Positions 1-11,642 of a DNA stretch of 64,000 nucleotides are shown in pieces (position 1 is the stretch's first letter; each line of letters opens with the position of its first letter). The notes beneath the pieces were generated by a model that did not search any database, was not told the origin of the DNA, and saw only the letters and a program-made list of their open reading frames with translations. The stretch is from contig OZ038526.1 of assembly GCA_964036665.1 (NCBI GenBank), positions 34,906,001 through 34,970,000 on the forward strand. The letters run 5' to 3'. The stretch comes from Gordius sp. MW1. Taxonomy: Eukaryota > Nematomorpha > Gordioida > Gordea > Gordiidae. A program made the translations under genes and the position numbers.

Positions 1-1148
1 ACGTGGTCACAAGTTTAATAAGAGCCGATTGCAATCTCAAAGATCCCGTCGAAAATAATCTAAGCAATAGAAACGCATGTTGCCACGAATTCAATAAGGC
101 AAATATGATGGGAAACTTATGGACAAGTTGTTTGGGTAAAAAACCCGTAGTAAACGAACCGTTCACTATAAACTTGACACCCGATTCCATTAGTTTTTAT
201 GAAATGCTCGGACCTAAAATAGATGATCATGATACAGATACCATCAGAGATAAGATCCCTGCAAATGTTACCAACCATATAAATAAATTACGGGAGTTTG
301 AAGGTCAAAACTGTCAATGTCATTGGACTAAAAACTCACTTGTCAAATTAAAAGAAAAACAATTAATCAAACGTGGAGACACATTAAAATTGTCACTTTG
401 CGGTGACATTGGTGCAAAGGATAATATATTATACAATGAAAGCGAGGTGAATCGCAGCAAAACGAAAACATTGAATGACCGACTGTTTAGATTGCATGAC
501 ATTCAAACGGATTTGAAGAACGATTTCATACAAAGCAATCAATTATTAAATAATATTCAAAGCGAATCTGGCAAGGTTAGTTTCGGACTTCAAAGAAGAA
601 GCACATCGCATTCTGTTGTAAATTCAAGGAGGTCTACCGAATTTCACAACTCAAGAGTTTTGCGGAGATGTTCCTCGGGCTACGGTTCCACCTTATTGTA
701 TACTCCACAGACCAATATGCTATGCCATTCAGAATCTCCTAAGAATCCTGAAAAAGCGATAGAAACACAACCAGAGGAATTAACTACAAAACCGGAGGCT
801 TCTAAATGTAAAAGACCACAAGTCGCTCTCAAGCGGGAAAGTAATATATACGTGCACATCCAAACAAACCGGAACATGTTAAAGGAGGGTAAAGCTATAA
901 AAACGCTTGGTATAGTGTTAGGTGCGTTTCTCATGTGTTGGACCCCCTATTTTTGCCTATTCCTGATCCATCCCCTATGTAATTATTGCATACCCGTCAA
1001 GCTTTTCGTATTTGTCACGTGGCTAGGTTACATGAATTCCGCTCTTAACCCCATCATATACGCCATCTACAACAAGAAATTCCGTCGAGCCTTTAAGTCG
1101 CTTATCTTTTGCCACGTCATGAAACGTTCGGTCATTAATGCACCCTAA
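1..1148 (+). CDS. Amine-type class A GPCR, last exon (5' part outside window)
   Basis: Seen: a frame open to the left edge of the window with no ATG at its start, ending in TAA at 1146-1148. About the first 290 codons are a hydrophilic, Ser/Asn/Lys-rich stretch that fits a long third intracellular loop. Then comes a TM6-like segment with the CWTP motif (around 930-945), a short loop with two Cys, and a TM7-like segment with WLGYMNSALNPIIY (NPxxY motif), followed by an amphipathic NKKFRRAFKSL helix 8 and a short tail. Family knowledge: CWxP, NPxxY and a long loop 3 are typical of biogenic-amine receptors acting at the plasma membrane. TM1-5 and the ligand-binding Asp are not in the window, so dopamine, serotonin, octopamine or tyramine subtype cannot be decided. 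It converges on the MRG15 gene. Confidence 0.87.
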   Translation, partial: VVTSLIRADCNLKDPVENNLSNRNACCHEFNKANMMGNLWTSCLGKKPVVNEPFTINLTPDSISFYEMLGPKIDDHDTDTIRDKIPANVTNHINKLREFEGQNCQCHWTKNSLVKLKEKQLIKRGDTLKLSLCGDIGAKDNILYNESEVNRSKTKTLNDRLFRLHDIQTDLKNDFIQSNQLLNNIQSESGKVSFGLQRRSTSHSVVNSRRSTEFHNSRVLRRCSSGYGSTLLYTPQTNMLCHSESPKNPEKAIETQPEELTTKPEASKCKRPQVALKRESNIYVHIQTNRNMLKEGKAIKTLGIVLGAFLMCWTPYFCLFLIHPLCNYCIPVKLFVFVTWLGYMNSALNPIIYAIYNKKFRRAFKSLIFCHVMKRSVINAP

Positions 1149-2343
1149 ATACACCTCATCAACTACCTATATTGATTATATTTATTTTCTCTCGAGGCAG
1201 TTTTAAATACGAATGCATAGGTATTTTCATACTCAAATCAATATTAAAAACGATGATACATTCAAGAATACAACGATTGATTGGCAAGAGAAAGGCGAAT
1301 AATTGCCTTCCGACTTATGGGTATGAGTGCCAAAGATCTCTCTGAAAATAACTTTTTGCCGATGCCTATCTAAAAGACTATTTTTTGTTTGCCAACGAAC
1401 ATAAATTGCGACCCCGTGGTCGAATGATTGCTAAATAGTCACTGTCGCACCATCGGTTTTGCATTCCTCTCATTGGCTTAGCCTTTTGGGCGCTTCTTAT
1501 CTCGTAAATTAGAACCATTTACAAGGCTATGATTTAGGAGGTTAAATCTTTTCAAAATATTGGCTACAAAATAAACGATTTTGGCTATAGCGTAACCTTC
1601 GATTCGCGCGGCAGTTATGATGCAATATTTGCTATTTAATGTCGATATAGGTACTAAACCAACCATGTCAACGTTTATTAAAAAAACACTCTTGTACCCA
1701 CATTTAATTCCATAATTTTTATGCTGTTCCACAAATAAAATCAATGCGTAAAACTCAGTAATCGCCTTCCATAGTGTTTCAATCATGTCTCGGGGGCGAT
1801 TATGAGAATCCCAATCTCGTCTCGCTCTAAAAAAGTCTCAGTCTTGTCTTTAAGAGAATTATCGACTCGTCTCGACTTCTTAATTAATATTATACTAAAT
1901 TCAAATTTCCCCTCGTTTATAAAATTTATTCTAAAATAAATAAATTAAGAAAAAATTTTATATCATTTTGTTATCTAAAAACTTCATTAAGTGCAAACAA
2001 TGAAATTTCTAACTTTCTTTAAAAAATACCAAATTTTAAGAAAGCTATAAATAGTATTAAAACTATAATTATATTTTTTAGGGTAATCATTATGTCTGTC
2101 AAATACAAATAGGCATAAAAATTTAAAAGTTCATTTATATTTCACTTGGTTTTGGACTAATTAACACTTTATTGACAATGGCTAAGGCCTAAAGCTAGCT
2201 TTGTTTAACGAATAAAGCTTAATAGTTTCAGTCCATTGCTATAACCTTAAAATTCTAGACTAAAAAAATAACTGCACGCAGATTCTTACGTTACAAAAAA
2301 TAATAACGTGTGACTATATACTTGTTAAGAATATCAATATTTT
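1149..2343. other. Non-coding sequence downstream of the GPCR
   Basis: AT-rich 3' flank of the receptor gene. Apart from the integrase-like fragment at about 1530-1786 I see no gene here. 1800-1870 has a low-complexity stretch rich in TCTCG/GTCTC, echoed at 3370-3425. Confidence 0.5.
1530..1786 (-). pseudogene. Degenerate retroviral-type integrase (rve) core fragment
   Basis: On the minus strand a frame of about 85 residues reads NVDMVGLVPIS, then KYCIITAA, then ANILKRF. The spacing and residues (D-x-V-G-x-x-P-x-S, then Y-x-I-x-A) resemble the first catalytic block of integrases of LTR retrotransposons and Ginger-type transposons. No second Asp or Glu block is visible, and the frame has no accepted start or partner domains. 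Inferred to be an old transposon remnant; a chance match is possible. Confidence 0.4.
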
Positions 2344-2543
2344 AGTGTTGTAAAAACAGCTGAGTTTGTTTGGTCGACCTTTGATTTAACTAAGACTAAG
2401 GGTAGAATCTGTCTGTTTTTCAAATTATGACTAAGCCTAGGGGTCGACTAAGAAAAGCAGACCATCAAATCTTTGGTCTGTTTAAGTTTAATCGACTAAA
2501 ACGAAAGCGGGACCAAATAAAACCCAGCCGTTTTTACAACACT
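2344..2543. mobile_element. 200-bp MITE, hAT-like
   Basis: The ends are inverted copies starting AGTGTTGTAAAAAC and finishing GTTTTTACAACACT, with similarity continuing inward (GCTG, GGTC). The flanks AATATTTT (2336-2343) and AATATTTA (2544-2551) agree at 7 of 8 positions, which fits an 8-bp target duplication of hAT type. It has no coding capacity. A related copy lies at 4790-4947. Confidence 0.72.
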
Positions 2544-2551
2544 AATATTTA

Positions 2552-3834
2552 GTTGGATTATTATTATTATTGAAATAAAAAAATAGGATTTTAATAAATT
2601 ATACTTTCATAATAAAAACTAATATACAATTAAAATGTAAACGATGATAGTGTAATGTAAGGAATTATTTTGTATACTCCAAAAATAATTCCTTTATTTA
2701 TTTTCCACAATTTTTGTATTGTTATTTAAGATAGAGCATATGCTCATGTATATTTAAGAGTATTGCCAAATTTCCACAAAATTCCGTATGCCAACCCCAG
2801 CTAATAATGTGAAAAGTAAGGCAGATGGCAAGACAAATATTTGCCTTTTTTACGTTTGAAAATTTAAGAGCTACTATAAGTTTACCAAAAAAAACTTCTA
2901 GAAGACTCATGATTAAATTAGGGTGTCATATAATATTTATATATGCGTTTGAGAACCAACATTCAGCCGGGAAGTCCACTGTAGCTCAACTTGAATATTT
3001 ATTTATATTAATTAGTCACCAATTCAATATCATCAAATTAAGCGGAATGATAAATTTTCGACGAAATTTAAAAATGCGTTAATATTTACAATTTATCAGA
3101 ACTCATAAGCCGAATATGTTCCTATTATTTTTCAATGCTCTCGATTTAAAGATATGCTGAATATATTATATATTATTCACATACTCTAAGAGCAACACAT
3201 GTCTAGGTGATGTAAAATTTAGTTTTTACACGAAAATATATAATATAACTACACTTGGGACTTCCAATCGTACTATCCTATATTTAACACCTTTAGATGT
3301 GTTTTAAAATATAAATACACAGTTGAATTTACTATAAAAAATTTATACCGAGATCTAGCTAACAAAACGAATCGTCTCGTCTCGATATAGACTCATTAAT
3401 TTCAAGACGAGAGCGAGAATTTTCTTGTTCCGCACAACTAATAACGCAAATTGCTCACTTCTGTTTACTAGCTAGAAATGGCATACGCCTAAATTAGCAA
3501 GTCTAAATTAAACTTTAATTTTGTTTAAGCCTTTAGACAATAATCTAACAATAGAAAAATTTTTAGATTTGAAGGCCGTTTGAAAAAAGTTACATTGTCA
3601 AAAAAACATATTTAGAGTATCTGAGGCGCTTTTAAATGAAAAGCAACTATTTAATATATATATAAAAAAAACAGTTATAAGAAAAATTTGTACACAATGC
3701 TGTTTAGTGGTAAATAATATATGATACAAAGAAAAATTTTAACAAAATAATGATGTTAACTATAATATTAAATCAACTGTCTATAATAATACAAAATTAA
3801 ATGATTTGTCTATTGCCTCTTTGCTTTGAGGATT
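2552..3834. other. Intergenic AT-rich DNA between convergent genes
   Basis: No gene is supported. Short frames at 2722-2910 (-) and 2825-3082 (+) overlap each other and have no recognisable motif. It lies between the GPCR stop and the MRG15 stop, so it should hold the 3' UTR of at least MRG15. Confidence 0.45.
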
Positions 3835-6800
3835 TCATATAATTTTCCTGTAATATTCCGGCGCAGCTGATTCGTATTGACTTTCGTTTATATAAATTTT
3901 GAGATTTTCATTGAAATAGCTAAAAAAATATGAATAAATAAAGATAAAACATGCGGTATAAAAGTGTGAAACTTAATTTCAGGCAAAACAATTTATGTTA
4001 TCCAAACGAACCTTTTGCAAATTCATGCCAAAATATTATTTTTGACGCAATGATAAAGACAAATTTAATAAAATTGCTTTATATTACAAGCTTAATGTAG
4101 TATAAATTTGTTAGACAACTTAAATCCAATAACAAAGATTAAACAACCTCACGTAATAAAAAATATATGCATACCATGTTATTAATATTATGCAGGCGCA
4201 ATGTTAGCAATTTCTAAAATTTTTTTTAATAATTCTTACGAAAAGAAATCCTTCAAATAAGTGACTAAAAAGGTGACTTGAGGTTCGGCCAACTGAAATT
4301 GCGTCAAGTTTTCAAATAGGTTGACTGCAAAAATCATAAAAATTTAAAGACAACGATGATAAAAAATAAACAGAAAATTTTATCAAAAATATTTAAAGAT
4401 AAATATAAGCATTTAGATAAATCAAAAATATCTAAGAGGTTAATATAAAATGCCATACAACAAGGAGTAATATTTTATAAATTTTATCCTTACCAAAAAG
4501 TCTGAGCAAATGGATGGCTCCGTATACGCGACATAAGGATTCCCCAGAGTGCTGCTCAAGAATCTGTGAATAGATTAACAAATTTTTTCGAAAAAAAAAT
4601 CAAAACGATCGCAATAAATACAGGATTCTTCTACCTTTAATATAAAAAGGAACCACGAGAGGTGTATACGGCTAAAATATTAATAATCATTAAAGTGTTA
4701 GAATTTTAGTCGGTAAAATGTCGAAGACGATAAGCATCAAACTAATGTAAGTCCCATTGAAAGTGTAGGTGCCCAGAGCCGTTCCTATTAGTGTCGTAAA
4801 AACGGCTGGGTTTTGTTATTAACAATTTTTTGGTATGTTTCCTTTAGTAGCGAAAATAGACTAAAAGTTTTTAGGTCAAACCTTTGGTGTGTTTATGTTA
4901 TGTCGACTAAGGTCGACCAAACAAAACCCAGCTGTTTTTACAACACTAGTATCAACCTCCTTTGAGGTACGCGCATGCCTTTGATTTATCAAAGGAAGAC
5001 ATTTCCAGCCGTCTAAACATTCCGTACCATATTTTTACCGAGACAAAGACTTGGTATTCTTCTTATAGCCAAATGCAGTTTAAATGGTTCGCGATTTCTT
5101 GGCCAATTTTTCGATAATTTTATATATATAGATGCTACATTTTTTTTGATCCGTTTTGTTTTATATATTTTATGTATTTGGTTTACGTTATTGTCAAGTT
5201 TCAGGATTTTTAACAAATAAACTTTTATCCTGCAAAAACAACTTATTGTCAAAAGTAATATAAAGCAATTTCATCTATTTAAACTCACGTCGGCATATTG
5301 AGGTCTTTCGAAGCTGTACAGCAATTGAGATCCTATAGTGCAATCGAAGTACTTTTTGATCGCGGTAACAAATTCTTCGGCCAAAAACATTCTAATGAGT
5401 AAGACGCGTGTGTTATTATTAATAAGTAAAATCAACCCTCAGCTATATAGTATGCTCAAACCGAGGTCGGAAATTAGGTTTTAGAGATAGTATTATGATT
5501 TAAACCATCAGAAATGTGAATTTAGTGATTTTTGCTAAGCAAATTCATTACATTCATTTTTAATCGAATCTGCCATAAATTACTAAATTTATAAATTTTT
5601 AAATATAAAACAAAGGTTGAATATAAAAAAGTTGCTAAATAATCAAATAGAGAGCTATAAAAAACTTTGTTGGCGTTTTCTTAAAAACTGACAAAAGTTG
5701 TCCATAAACGTAATTTTAATATGTTAAATTATAAATTGCCAATTAATATTTCTAAGGGATGGTTTGTCTATTATAAAAAAACCAAAAATTTAACGTATTT
5801 TAACTTTGAGGATGGCCATTCTAAAGTTTTGCGGGATCCGAGATACTCTTCGAAAATGGTCTCTATGGATTTTTCGGCTGGGAGCAGAATTAACTAATAA
5901 AAACAAAAATTATTTATTTATTTATTTAAGGTTGGCGACAAATTATAATTGTCCCATATATTAATTAACAAAAAATTGCGATCAATATCTAATAAAATTT
6001 TACTAATATTTTCTCATTCTCATGGGCGTGACAGGGGTGGCAGGAAGAGGCGACTGCCCCCCTTTAAATCCAAAAATTCTTAAAATTTAATATAATTATG
6101 GCTAAAATTACAAAAAAATATCAGTTTGCCCCCCCCTCTCAATCCAATCCTGGCTATGCCCATGCTCATTCTTATATATCTTTTCAAACTCCTTTCCCTA
6201 AAATAGCAAAAATTTATTTTTTCCACTTCAAAATTAATATCAATCTAATCCCGTCCGAGAGCGGAAAAGGGCTGACAAAGCATTTTATAGCTATATTGTA
6301 AATTACTAAGGTAGAGGCCCAAAACCTTTTAGTCTCTAGACAATGCAAAACAAATTTTAAAATCAAATATCATGAGTCATGACCATGGGGGTAGCCAGCA
6401 TTGGATTAGAGGGGGGGGCAATAATAATTTGGGGGGGGGGGCAAAATCATCAGTTTTCGAAATTTTAGCCATAATTTTAATGAGGTTCAACAAATATTTG
6501 GATTTAGAGGGGGCAGCCGCCCCTCTCTGTCTCCCCCTCTTGGCTACGCCCATAGTCATGATTATAAATTTTAAACACAAAATTGGAAAAATAAATTTGT
6601 CAAAGCCTTGGAAACCATTTGCTGTCGCGTAACATAATCCCAATCATCTAGCAGAAGCGGTTTGAAAGGGTCGGGTATGTGTAAACGAACGTAGGATAAA
6701 TGTGGTGCATCTTCCAACAGGCCTGAATGGTCTTGTTCGGGATAGGGTATGATGAGTGGTATTTCAACGTTGCAAGGCACCTCCAAAAAGTTACAAACAA

Positions 6801-8822
6801 TATTTTAAAAGATATTTAATACCATTTATTTTTACCAAAAAATTATTTATTATACTATTCTAATTGATCCAAAAAAATTTAATATACAATGATATCTTCA
6901 AATAACGAAAAAAAATTACATTCACGACTTAAAACTATAAAAACGAGCTAGAAACTAAATTAATGGCATTGATCCGTGTATGGAAATCGTGTTGGATTTA
7001 ACGATTTCCATTTGATTCTCAAAAATTATAATTGTATTATATTTACAAATAGATAAGTAAATGGATAAGTTATTGATGAATGCTATATATAAAAGTTAAA
7101 AGTGACAATTAAGATGTATATAAAAAATTTTAAGTCAAAATTATGTTTATAGTTTAGAATGCTTCAGGTCTTAATAAAATTTTCAAAAATGTTGAAAAAA
7201 AGAAAATAGTTTGAAAATATGTTACTTTGCTAGGGTAGGATGGAGATGGCTGGTCAGATTCGATTGATAAAACAGAGTATTCTACAATATTAATATTAAT
7301 AATCATAAATCTAAAAATTTATTTTTATTTATATTTAAATTTAAAAAAGATAATATTAAAAATAAAACTAAATTCGCAACACTGGAAAATATGAAAGTAC
7401 ACTACTAGCTAAAAAGTGACCATACATACAATTTTGCTAATTCTTTTTGTAAATTACATATTTCAATCAAAGAGTGAATAAAAACAATAAAGAAATTACT
7501 TTAGACAATAATTTATTTTAAACATAGCTTTGACAATGAAATAATAAAAATCACTTTTTTTACTATCAGCCCCATATTTCCAAGCTCTTTTGCTTTGGTT
7601 AAAGCCATCACTACCATTTAAACTTTCATCAGTTGGCAATTGTGGTGTAATTTTAAAACGTTTTTTCATCCCTTTAACTCCAGGTCGATTGGTCTTATTA
7701 GGATGTATTGTAGTAGATGATTGGGATGTGTTTAAGTGAGACTTGCTAGCTTTTTTAACCAGCTTAGAACTATTCGTGGTGACTTTAAAGTTTTTTTTCT
7801 TAGCTAGATATCGGGCAGTAAAACTACTTGTACCCAAGGTTTTACTAAAAGTTTGTTGGTTTGAGAAATTGGAATTATTGTTTAGTGATTTAATAGTATT
7901 TGAAGAATCTAAAGTATGAAAAGAATCAAATGGTTTGGTGCCATCAGTTGATGAGTTGAGGTTGACTTGGTTATTTTCGCTTAATAATTTGCCATCTGGA
8001 GATGATTGAACATCAATACCATGTTCAGGCTTGATGCCTCTCAGTTTGGAAAAATGAACAGCTTGTTTTTCCTTTTTGGTTTTACATCTTAAATGTATAA
8101 TAATCAATTAAATGTTTCCATATAAGTTTAAAACAAAAATATATATTACCCTATAATACAAAGCATTAATTTTTAAATAAATTATGAATTATGTAAAATT
8201 TAATAATTTTCATACTAGTAATTTATTTAAATAAATCTAAAAGCAAATTATTTAGCATTAAAAATTGTTCAAAAATTATATAAATTATAGGTAATTTGTT
8301 TATTAGAGTCAGAAATTTTTGTACTTTATAGCAATAGATGATTTTAACTCTTTTTGCCTTTGGATGTTTTCAGGGTTGATTTTGAGTATACGATTCTCTC
8401 CAACCCATTCATCCCAGCTTAAACATTATATATCACATCAACAACAGTAATTTAAACATACTTTTTGTTCCATCCACTGTAGTGTATAAAGTATCTTTCC
8501 TCATTTTGCAATAGAAATGTTTTTAAGATCTTTATAATATAAAGTTAAAATAAATTAAAAAAAAATTTTTGCTATATGATTTAACATACTTCAATAATTC
8601 GTGAAGAAAAAAGAATAAAAAAAATCATTAAATTAGGTATAATAAATCTTAGATAATTATAATCAAATAAACTACCAAGTTAAAAATTTATAATTAAATT
8701 AATTAGAATTAGAAAACTACCTTAGCTTCATATAATAAAGGTCCGTGGAAGCATAAAACAAGTTCACCTAATAAACATTTTATTATAGTTTAAGGGCTAT
8801 ATTTACCTTCACTAAATTGCAT
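3835..8822 (-). CDS. MRG15: MRG15 / MORF4L1 homologue (chromo barrel + MRG domain), complete
   Basis: Eleven coding exons, 428 residues: 8807-8822, 8721-8767, 8462-8529, 8325-8417, 7564-8087, 6616-6722, 5805-5893, 5289-5391, 4494-4563, 4240-4324, 3835-3919. All introns are GT-AG and all phases join. The start is MQFSEG. Exons 1-4 give the chromo barrel (LCFHGPLLYEAK, YFIHYSGWNKNWDEWV). Exon 5 is a Ser/Lys/Asn-rich linker of about 175 residues. Exons 6-11 give the MRG domain (KPLLLDDWDYVTRQ, LPAEKSIETIF, GSQLLYSFERPQYAD, VYGAIHLLRLF, YLKDFF, and an end APEYYRKII), collinear with the known family. Known role: a nuclear reader of methylated H3K36, a subunit of NuA4/Tip60 acetyltransferase and Sin3/Rpd3S deacetylase complexes. 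The exon 5 donor could instead be at 7555 (same phase), and the exon 6 acceptor was chosen at 6722 for phase. MITEs sit in three introns. Confidence 0.93.
4790..4947. mobile_element. Second copy of the GTTGTAAAAAC MITE, in an MRG15 intron
   Basis: Begins AGTGTCGTAAAAACGGCTGG and ends GCTGTTTTTACAACACT, the same terminal inverted repeats as the element at 2344-2543. The interior is shorter. The 8-bp flanks do not match each other, so the target duplication has decayed or the ends are slightly misplaced. It lies in the intron between the exons at 5289-5391 and 4494-4563. Confidence 0.62.
6021..6164. mobile_element. 144-bp hAT-like MITE with CTCATTCT duplication
   Basis: The ends are CATGGGCGTGACAGG and CCTGGCTATGCCCATG, inverted copies of each other, with C- and G-rich inner parts. 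It is flanked by a perfect 8-bp direct repeat, CTCATTCT, at 6013-6020 and 6165-6172. Length, ends and 8-bp duplication fit non-autonomous hAT elements. Located in an MRG15 intron. Confidence 0.8.
6383..6553. mobile_element. 171-bp hAT-like MITE with AGTCATGA duplication
   Basis: The ends CCATGGGGGTAGCCA and TGGCTACGCCCAT are inverted copies, followed inward by G-runs and C-runs. It is flanked by a perfect 8-bp direct repeat AGTCATGA at 6375-6382 and 6554-6561. Same family as 6021-6164 and of several dispersed ends (9170-9226, 25870-26215, 30539-31005, 48577-48724). It sits just downstream of MRG15 exon 6. Confidence 0.83.
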
Positions 8823-10096
8823 ATTTAAATATTATAAAAATATCAATTGGTTACATTAGAGATTAAACACATGATTAACGATAATATTTTTTCTTTTATC
8901 CGTTTTTTTAAATGTTTAAACAGTTGTAATCTTATTAATTTTTAAAGTATTTCTAGTTTCAAGTAAAAAAGGAGTAAAAAAATATATACCCTGATTTGTA
9001 CATAATTTAAGAATTAATATAAATATACATTTTTATAAAATAACGCGTCAATTATTGAAGTTCAAATCTAGTGGCAATATTAATCATAAACTACAGATTG
9101 TTGTAATTTTCAATGCAAAAACCCTCAAAAATTAAAAGTATTTATGTTTTGCCCGCCCCCTAATTGAACTTAAACAGCTTTCACTCCCCCCCCCCCCCTA
9201 TAATCCAAAGCCTGTCTACGCCCATGGTTACCCTGATAAAATTGAATAATTACCTATTAACTTGCGATTTAATTGTAGATGAAAATCTACCAACTTAAAG
9301 ATTCTATATCCAAAAATTTTAAGTCATTAGTGCTTGTTTTAAAATGAATAGAAATTTGATTGTAAAAAACTATCTTAATTTCTAAAGATGCTAATACTAA
9401 CCAAATATTAAAGGCAAACAATAATTTAAGGCTTATTTAAACTTACTTTATATTTCTTAATTACTATTGTTAATACTACTAGAGAAAAGCATAATAATTA
9501 ACTATACATAATCAATACTCAAAATAAATTATAATTTTATCTATCGTTTTGCACGTTTCATTCATACATGCTTCATTTTTAATAATTTAAAAATAAATTT
9601 AAAACTAAGTGTGCCAATTCCTACATTATAAATTGATGATAAACCATAAATAAAAAAATTTGGATGTTGGTCCCTCTCTTCTTAAAAACTGAAAATGAAA
9701 AGAGACTTTTAAAAATTGGGCCAAGATTGAAACGTGAATTTTGACCTCAAAATGAGACGGTACGAGATTATTTTAGCAAGCTTTCGGCTTTAAGTTTTTG
9801 TGTTAGGCAATATAATCATAATATAGTAATTTTAGTTGTTTTAAATTTTGTGATTTACATTTAGATGAGCTATTAATTAAATGGATTGGATTGATAAGCC
9901 CTGGATTTAAATTGAAGAGAAACTCGACATTATGCGGCATCCACTTTACCTAGCACGACTTTAATTCAATAGAAGTTCAAATTTTCTTAAAGAAAATACT
10001 GTGCCATCTCTAAATTTATTTCAGGTAATTATTTAATTAAATTACTGTTTAATTAGATTCTTCAGGATTAATTTTTCCTCACGACGGGTAAATAAT
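8823..10096. other. MRG15 upstream region; no gene seen
   Basis: Very AT-rich. As the 5' flank of MRG15 it should hold its promoter and any 5' UTR, but I see no confident core element. One end of the GGCGTAGCC-type MITE family (C-run, then CTACGCCCATG) is at about 9170-9226. Confidence 0.4.
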
Positions 10097-10270
10097 CTTA
10101 TAAATAAAAATGAAACTATGTGTGTGTATATATATGCCGCCACCAATTTTGGAAAACTACCAGACCGATTTGGCTCAAAATTTCATAGTTTATTCCTGAC
10201 ACTCCGGAGCATGTTTTAAGATTTGTTCGAGCCAAATCGGTCCAGTAGTTTTTAAGTATTCGTACGCGTT
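10097..10270 (+). repeat. Dispersed 'GATTTGGCTC' repeat, partial copy
   Basis: Starts with the microsatellite-like ATGAAACTATGTGTGTG, then the block CCGCCACCAATTTTGG, then an inverted pair made of AAAACTACCAGACCGATTTG and its near-reverse complement CCAAATCGGTCCAGTAGTTT about 60 bp on. The same block recurs at 13340-15030, 26330-27060 and 35870-36590. It resembles the microsatellite-generating repeats known from arthropods and other invertebrates (mini-me class); the class is inferred, the repetition is seen. Confidence 0.7.
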
Positions 10271-10855
10271 GCACTGTATACGGAAATAGGACAATAGAAG
10301 TAGAACATATAGAAAGCCCCAATCCGACGCCCAAACTAGCTAAACAGGGATGGAGAGCCTCCTAGCGTGTACCACAATCTGATTGGAGAATCGGTAGCTC
10401 CTCAAACCAACCACATCGTAAAAAGACTTTCTTTCCACACCATCGATCCGTGAGCCCGAGGCCGACGCTCTAGCGAACAATGGAAAACCTTCAAGTCCTC
10501 CTACCGCAATCTCAAGGAAGTGTATCCTTAATATTTAATATTTAAATGCTTATATTAGTCTCATGCATGGTCCGCTTTTGCTTATACTTTAGTGCTTCTT
10601 ACTAACAGTACTGACCTTCGCTTTAGTATACTAACAAATTAACCACTACCTACTAACAACTGAACACGTAACCTTTGGTTAGCGTGGCCCGAGATGCACC
10701 AATGGTGTTAGATGGGACTCAATCTTAGCTTGCCGATTTAGCTAAGCTCTTGTTTGTCATCGGGGCTTATACATACATACATATAGACATCAAATTTTAT
10801 TTTTACTTCAATAACCGCTTTATCATCATATATGCCCTAAAATTCCAACATAATT
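10271..10855 (+). other. Unassigned region with a weak protein-like frame
   Basis: Around 10330-10500 a plus-strand frame runs with one stop and looks protein-like but matches nothing I recognise. The rest shows no gene. A GC content higher than its surroundings hints at a decayed transposon or captured coding fragment. Confidence 0.3.
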
Positions 10856-10910
10856 TAATACACCCGGGTATATGGCAAAACAACGTTTGCCGGGTTCATC
10901 TAGTGTTTAA

Positions 10911-11528
10911 CCCTCGAGAGTATTCGTGGGGTATTTTGGTACAGCACGCAAATTATTAATTTAAATATAAAGCGCAATTTAAGTCTAATGAATCTGGCCT
11001 TTTCAGTAGCTTAATATTTTATCAAGAACTAGGTTAGGTGAAAATTTCATAGGTTTTGGCTTAATACTTTTTAAAATATACAGCTTTTTTGGCTCGTGGG
11101 GTTCTATTATACCCCACGAATACTCTCACGTAAGTTTTTTTCTATATGAAAAAATGTATGTATTTTTTTTATATGAAGATATCTTTTACAATTTGTGTTT
11201 TTAATACATCTTGAACATCCTTTAAATAAAAAATCACGTTTATTTTGATTTATTTTAAGGTATATAATGTCAAGAGGTAAAATAAGGGGAAGCTCTAAAA
11301 TAACCAAAATAAAAATGGGGGTCCAGAAAATTGTTAATAAGTTTTGTAATGTTGATTAGATTTATATCAAAATTTATACCATCATTCTTAAGACCTTTAT
11401 AAACATATGTTTAAAATTTCAAAGGTTTTAAATGAATACTTTAAAAGTTACAAGAAGTTTAAAAATGGGGTAGAGTTATACCCCACGAATACTCTCGCGT
11501 TCGGGATTTTGAGAAATACTCTCGAGGG
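10911..11528. mobile_element. 618-bp piggyBac-like MITE
   Basis: Flanked on both sides by TTAA (10907-10910 and 11529-11532). Both termini begin CCCTCGAGAGTATT, inverted, 14 bp perfect. The motif TACCCCACGAATACTCTC is repeated as subterminal copies near 11113 and 11480 and in inverted form near the left end. TTAA duplication plus CCC termini are the signature of the piggyBac superfamily. There is no transposase; it would need one supplied in trans. It is inserted in the end of a dispersed repeat (GGCAAAACAACGTTTGCC at about 10873). Confidence 0.88.
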
Positions 11529-11642
11529 TTAAATAAAATATATTTTTTATTTTCAATTTTGTTAATTTAAAAACTATATGATATAGTTATAATATATAAA
11601 CATACAATCATTTCAGTAATTTGGTTTATCAGTGTCTCCCCT

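Noticed and set aside
4782-4955. 8-bp target duplication for the MITE at 4790-4947
   Set aside because: The flanks TTCCTATT and AGTATCAA do not match.
7496-8107. Stand-alone 203-codon gene
   Set aside because: The codons before 8087 and after about 7564 are intron; splice phases tie the rest to MRG15 exons on both sides.
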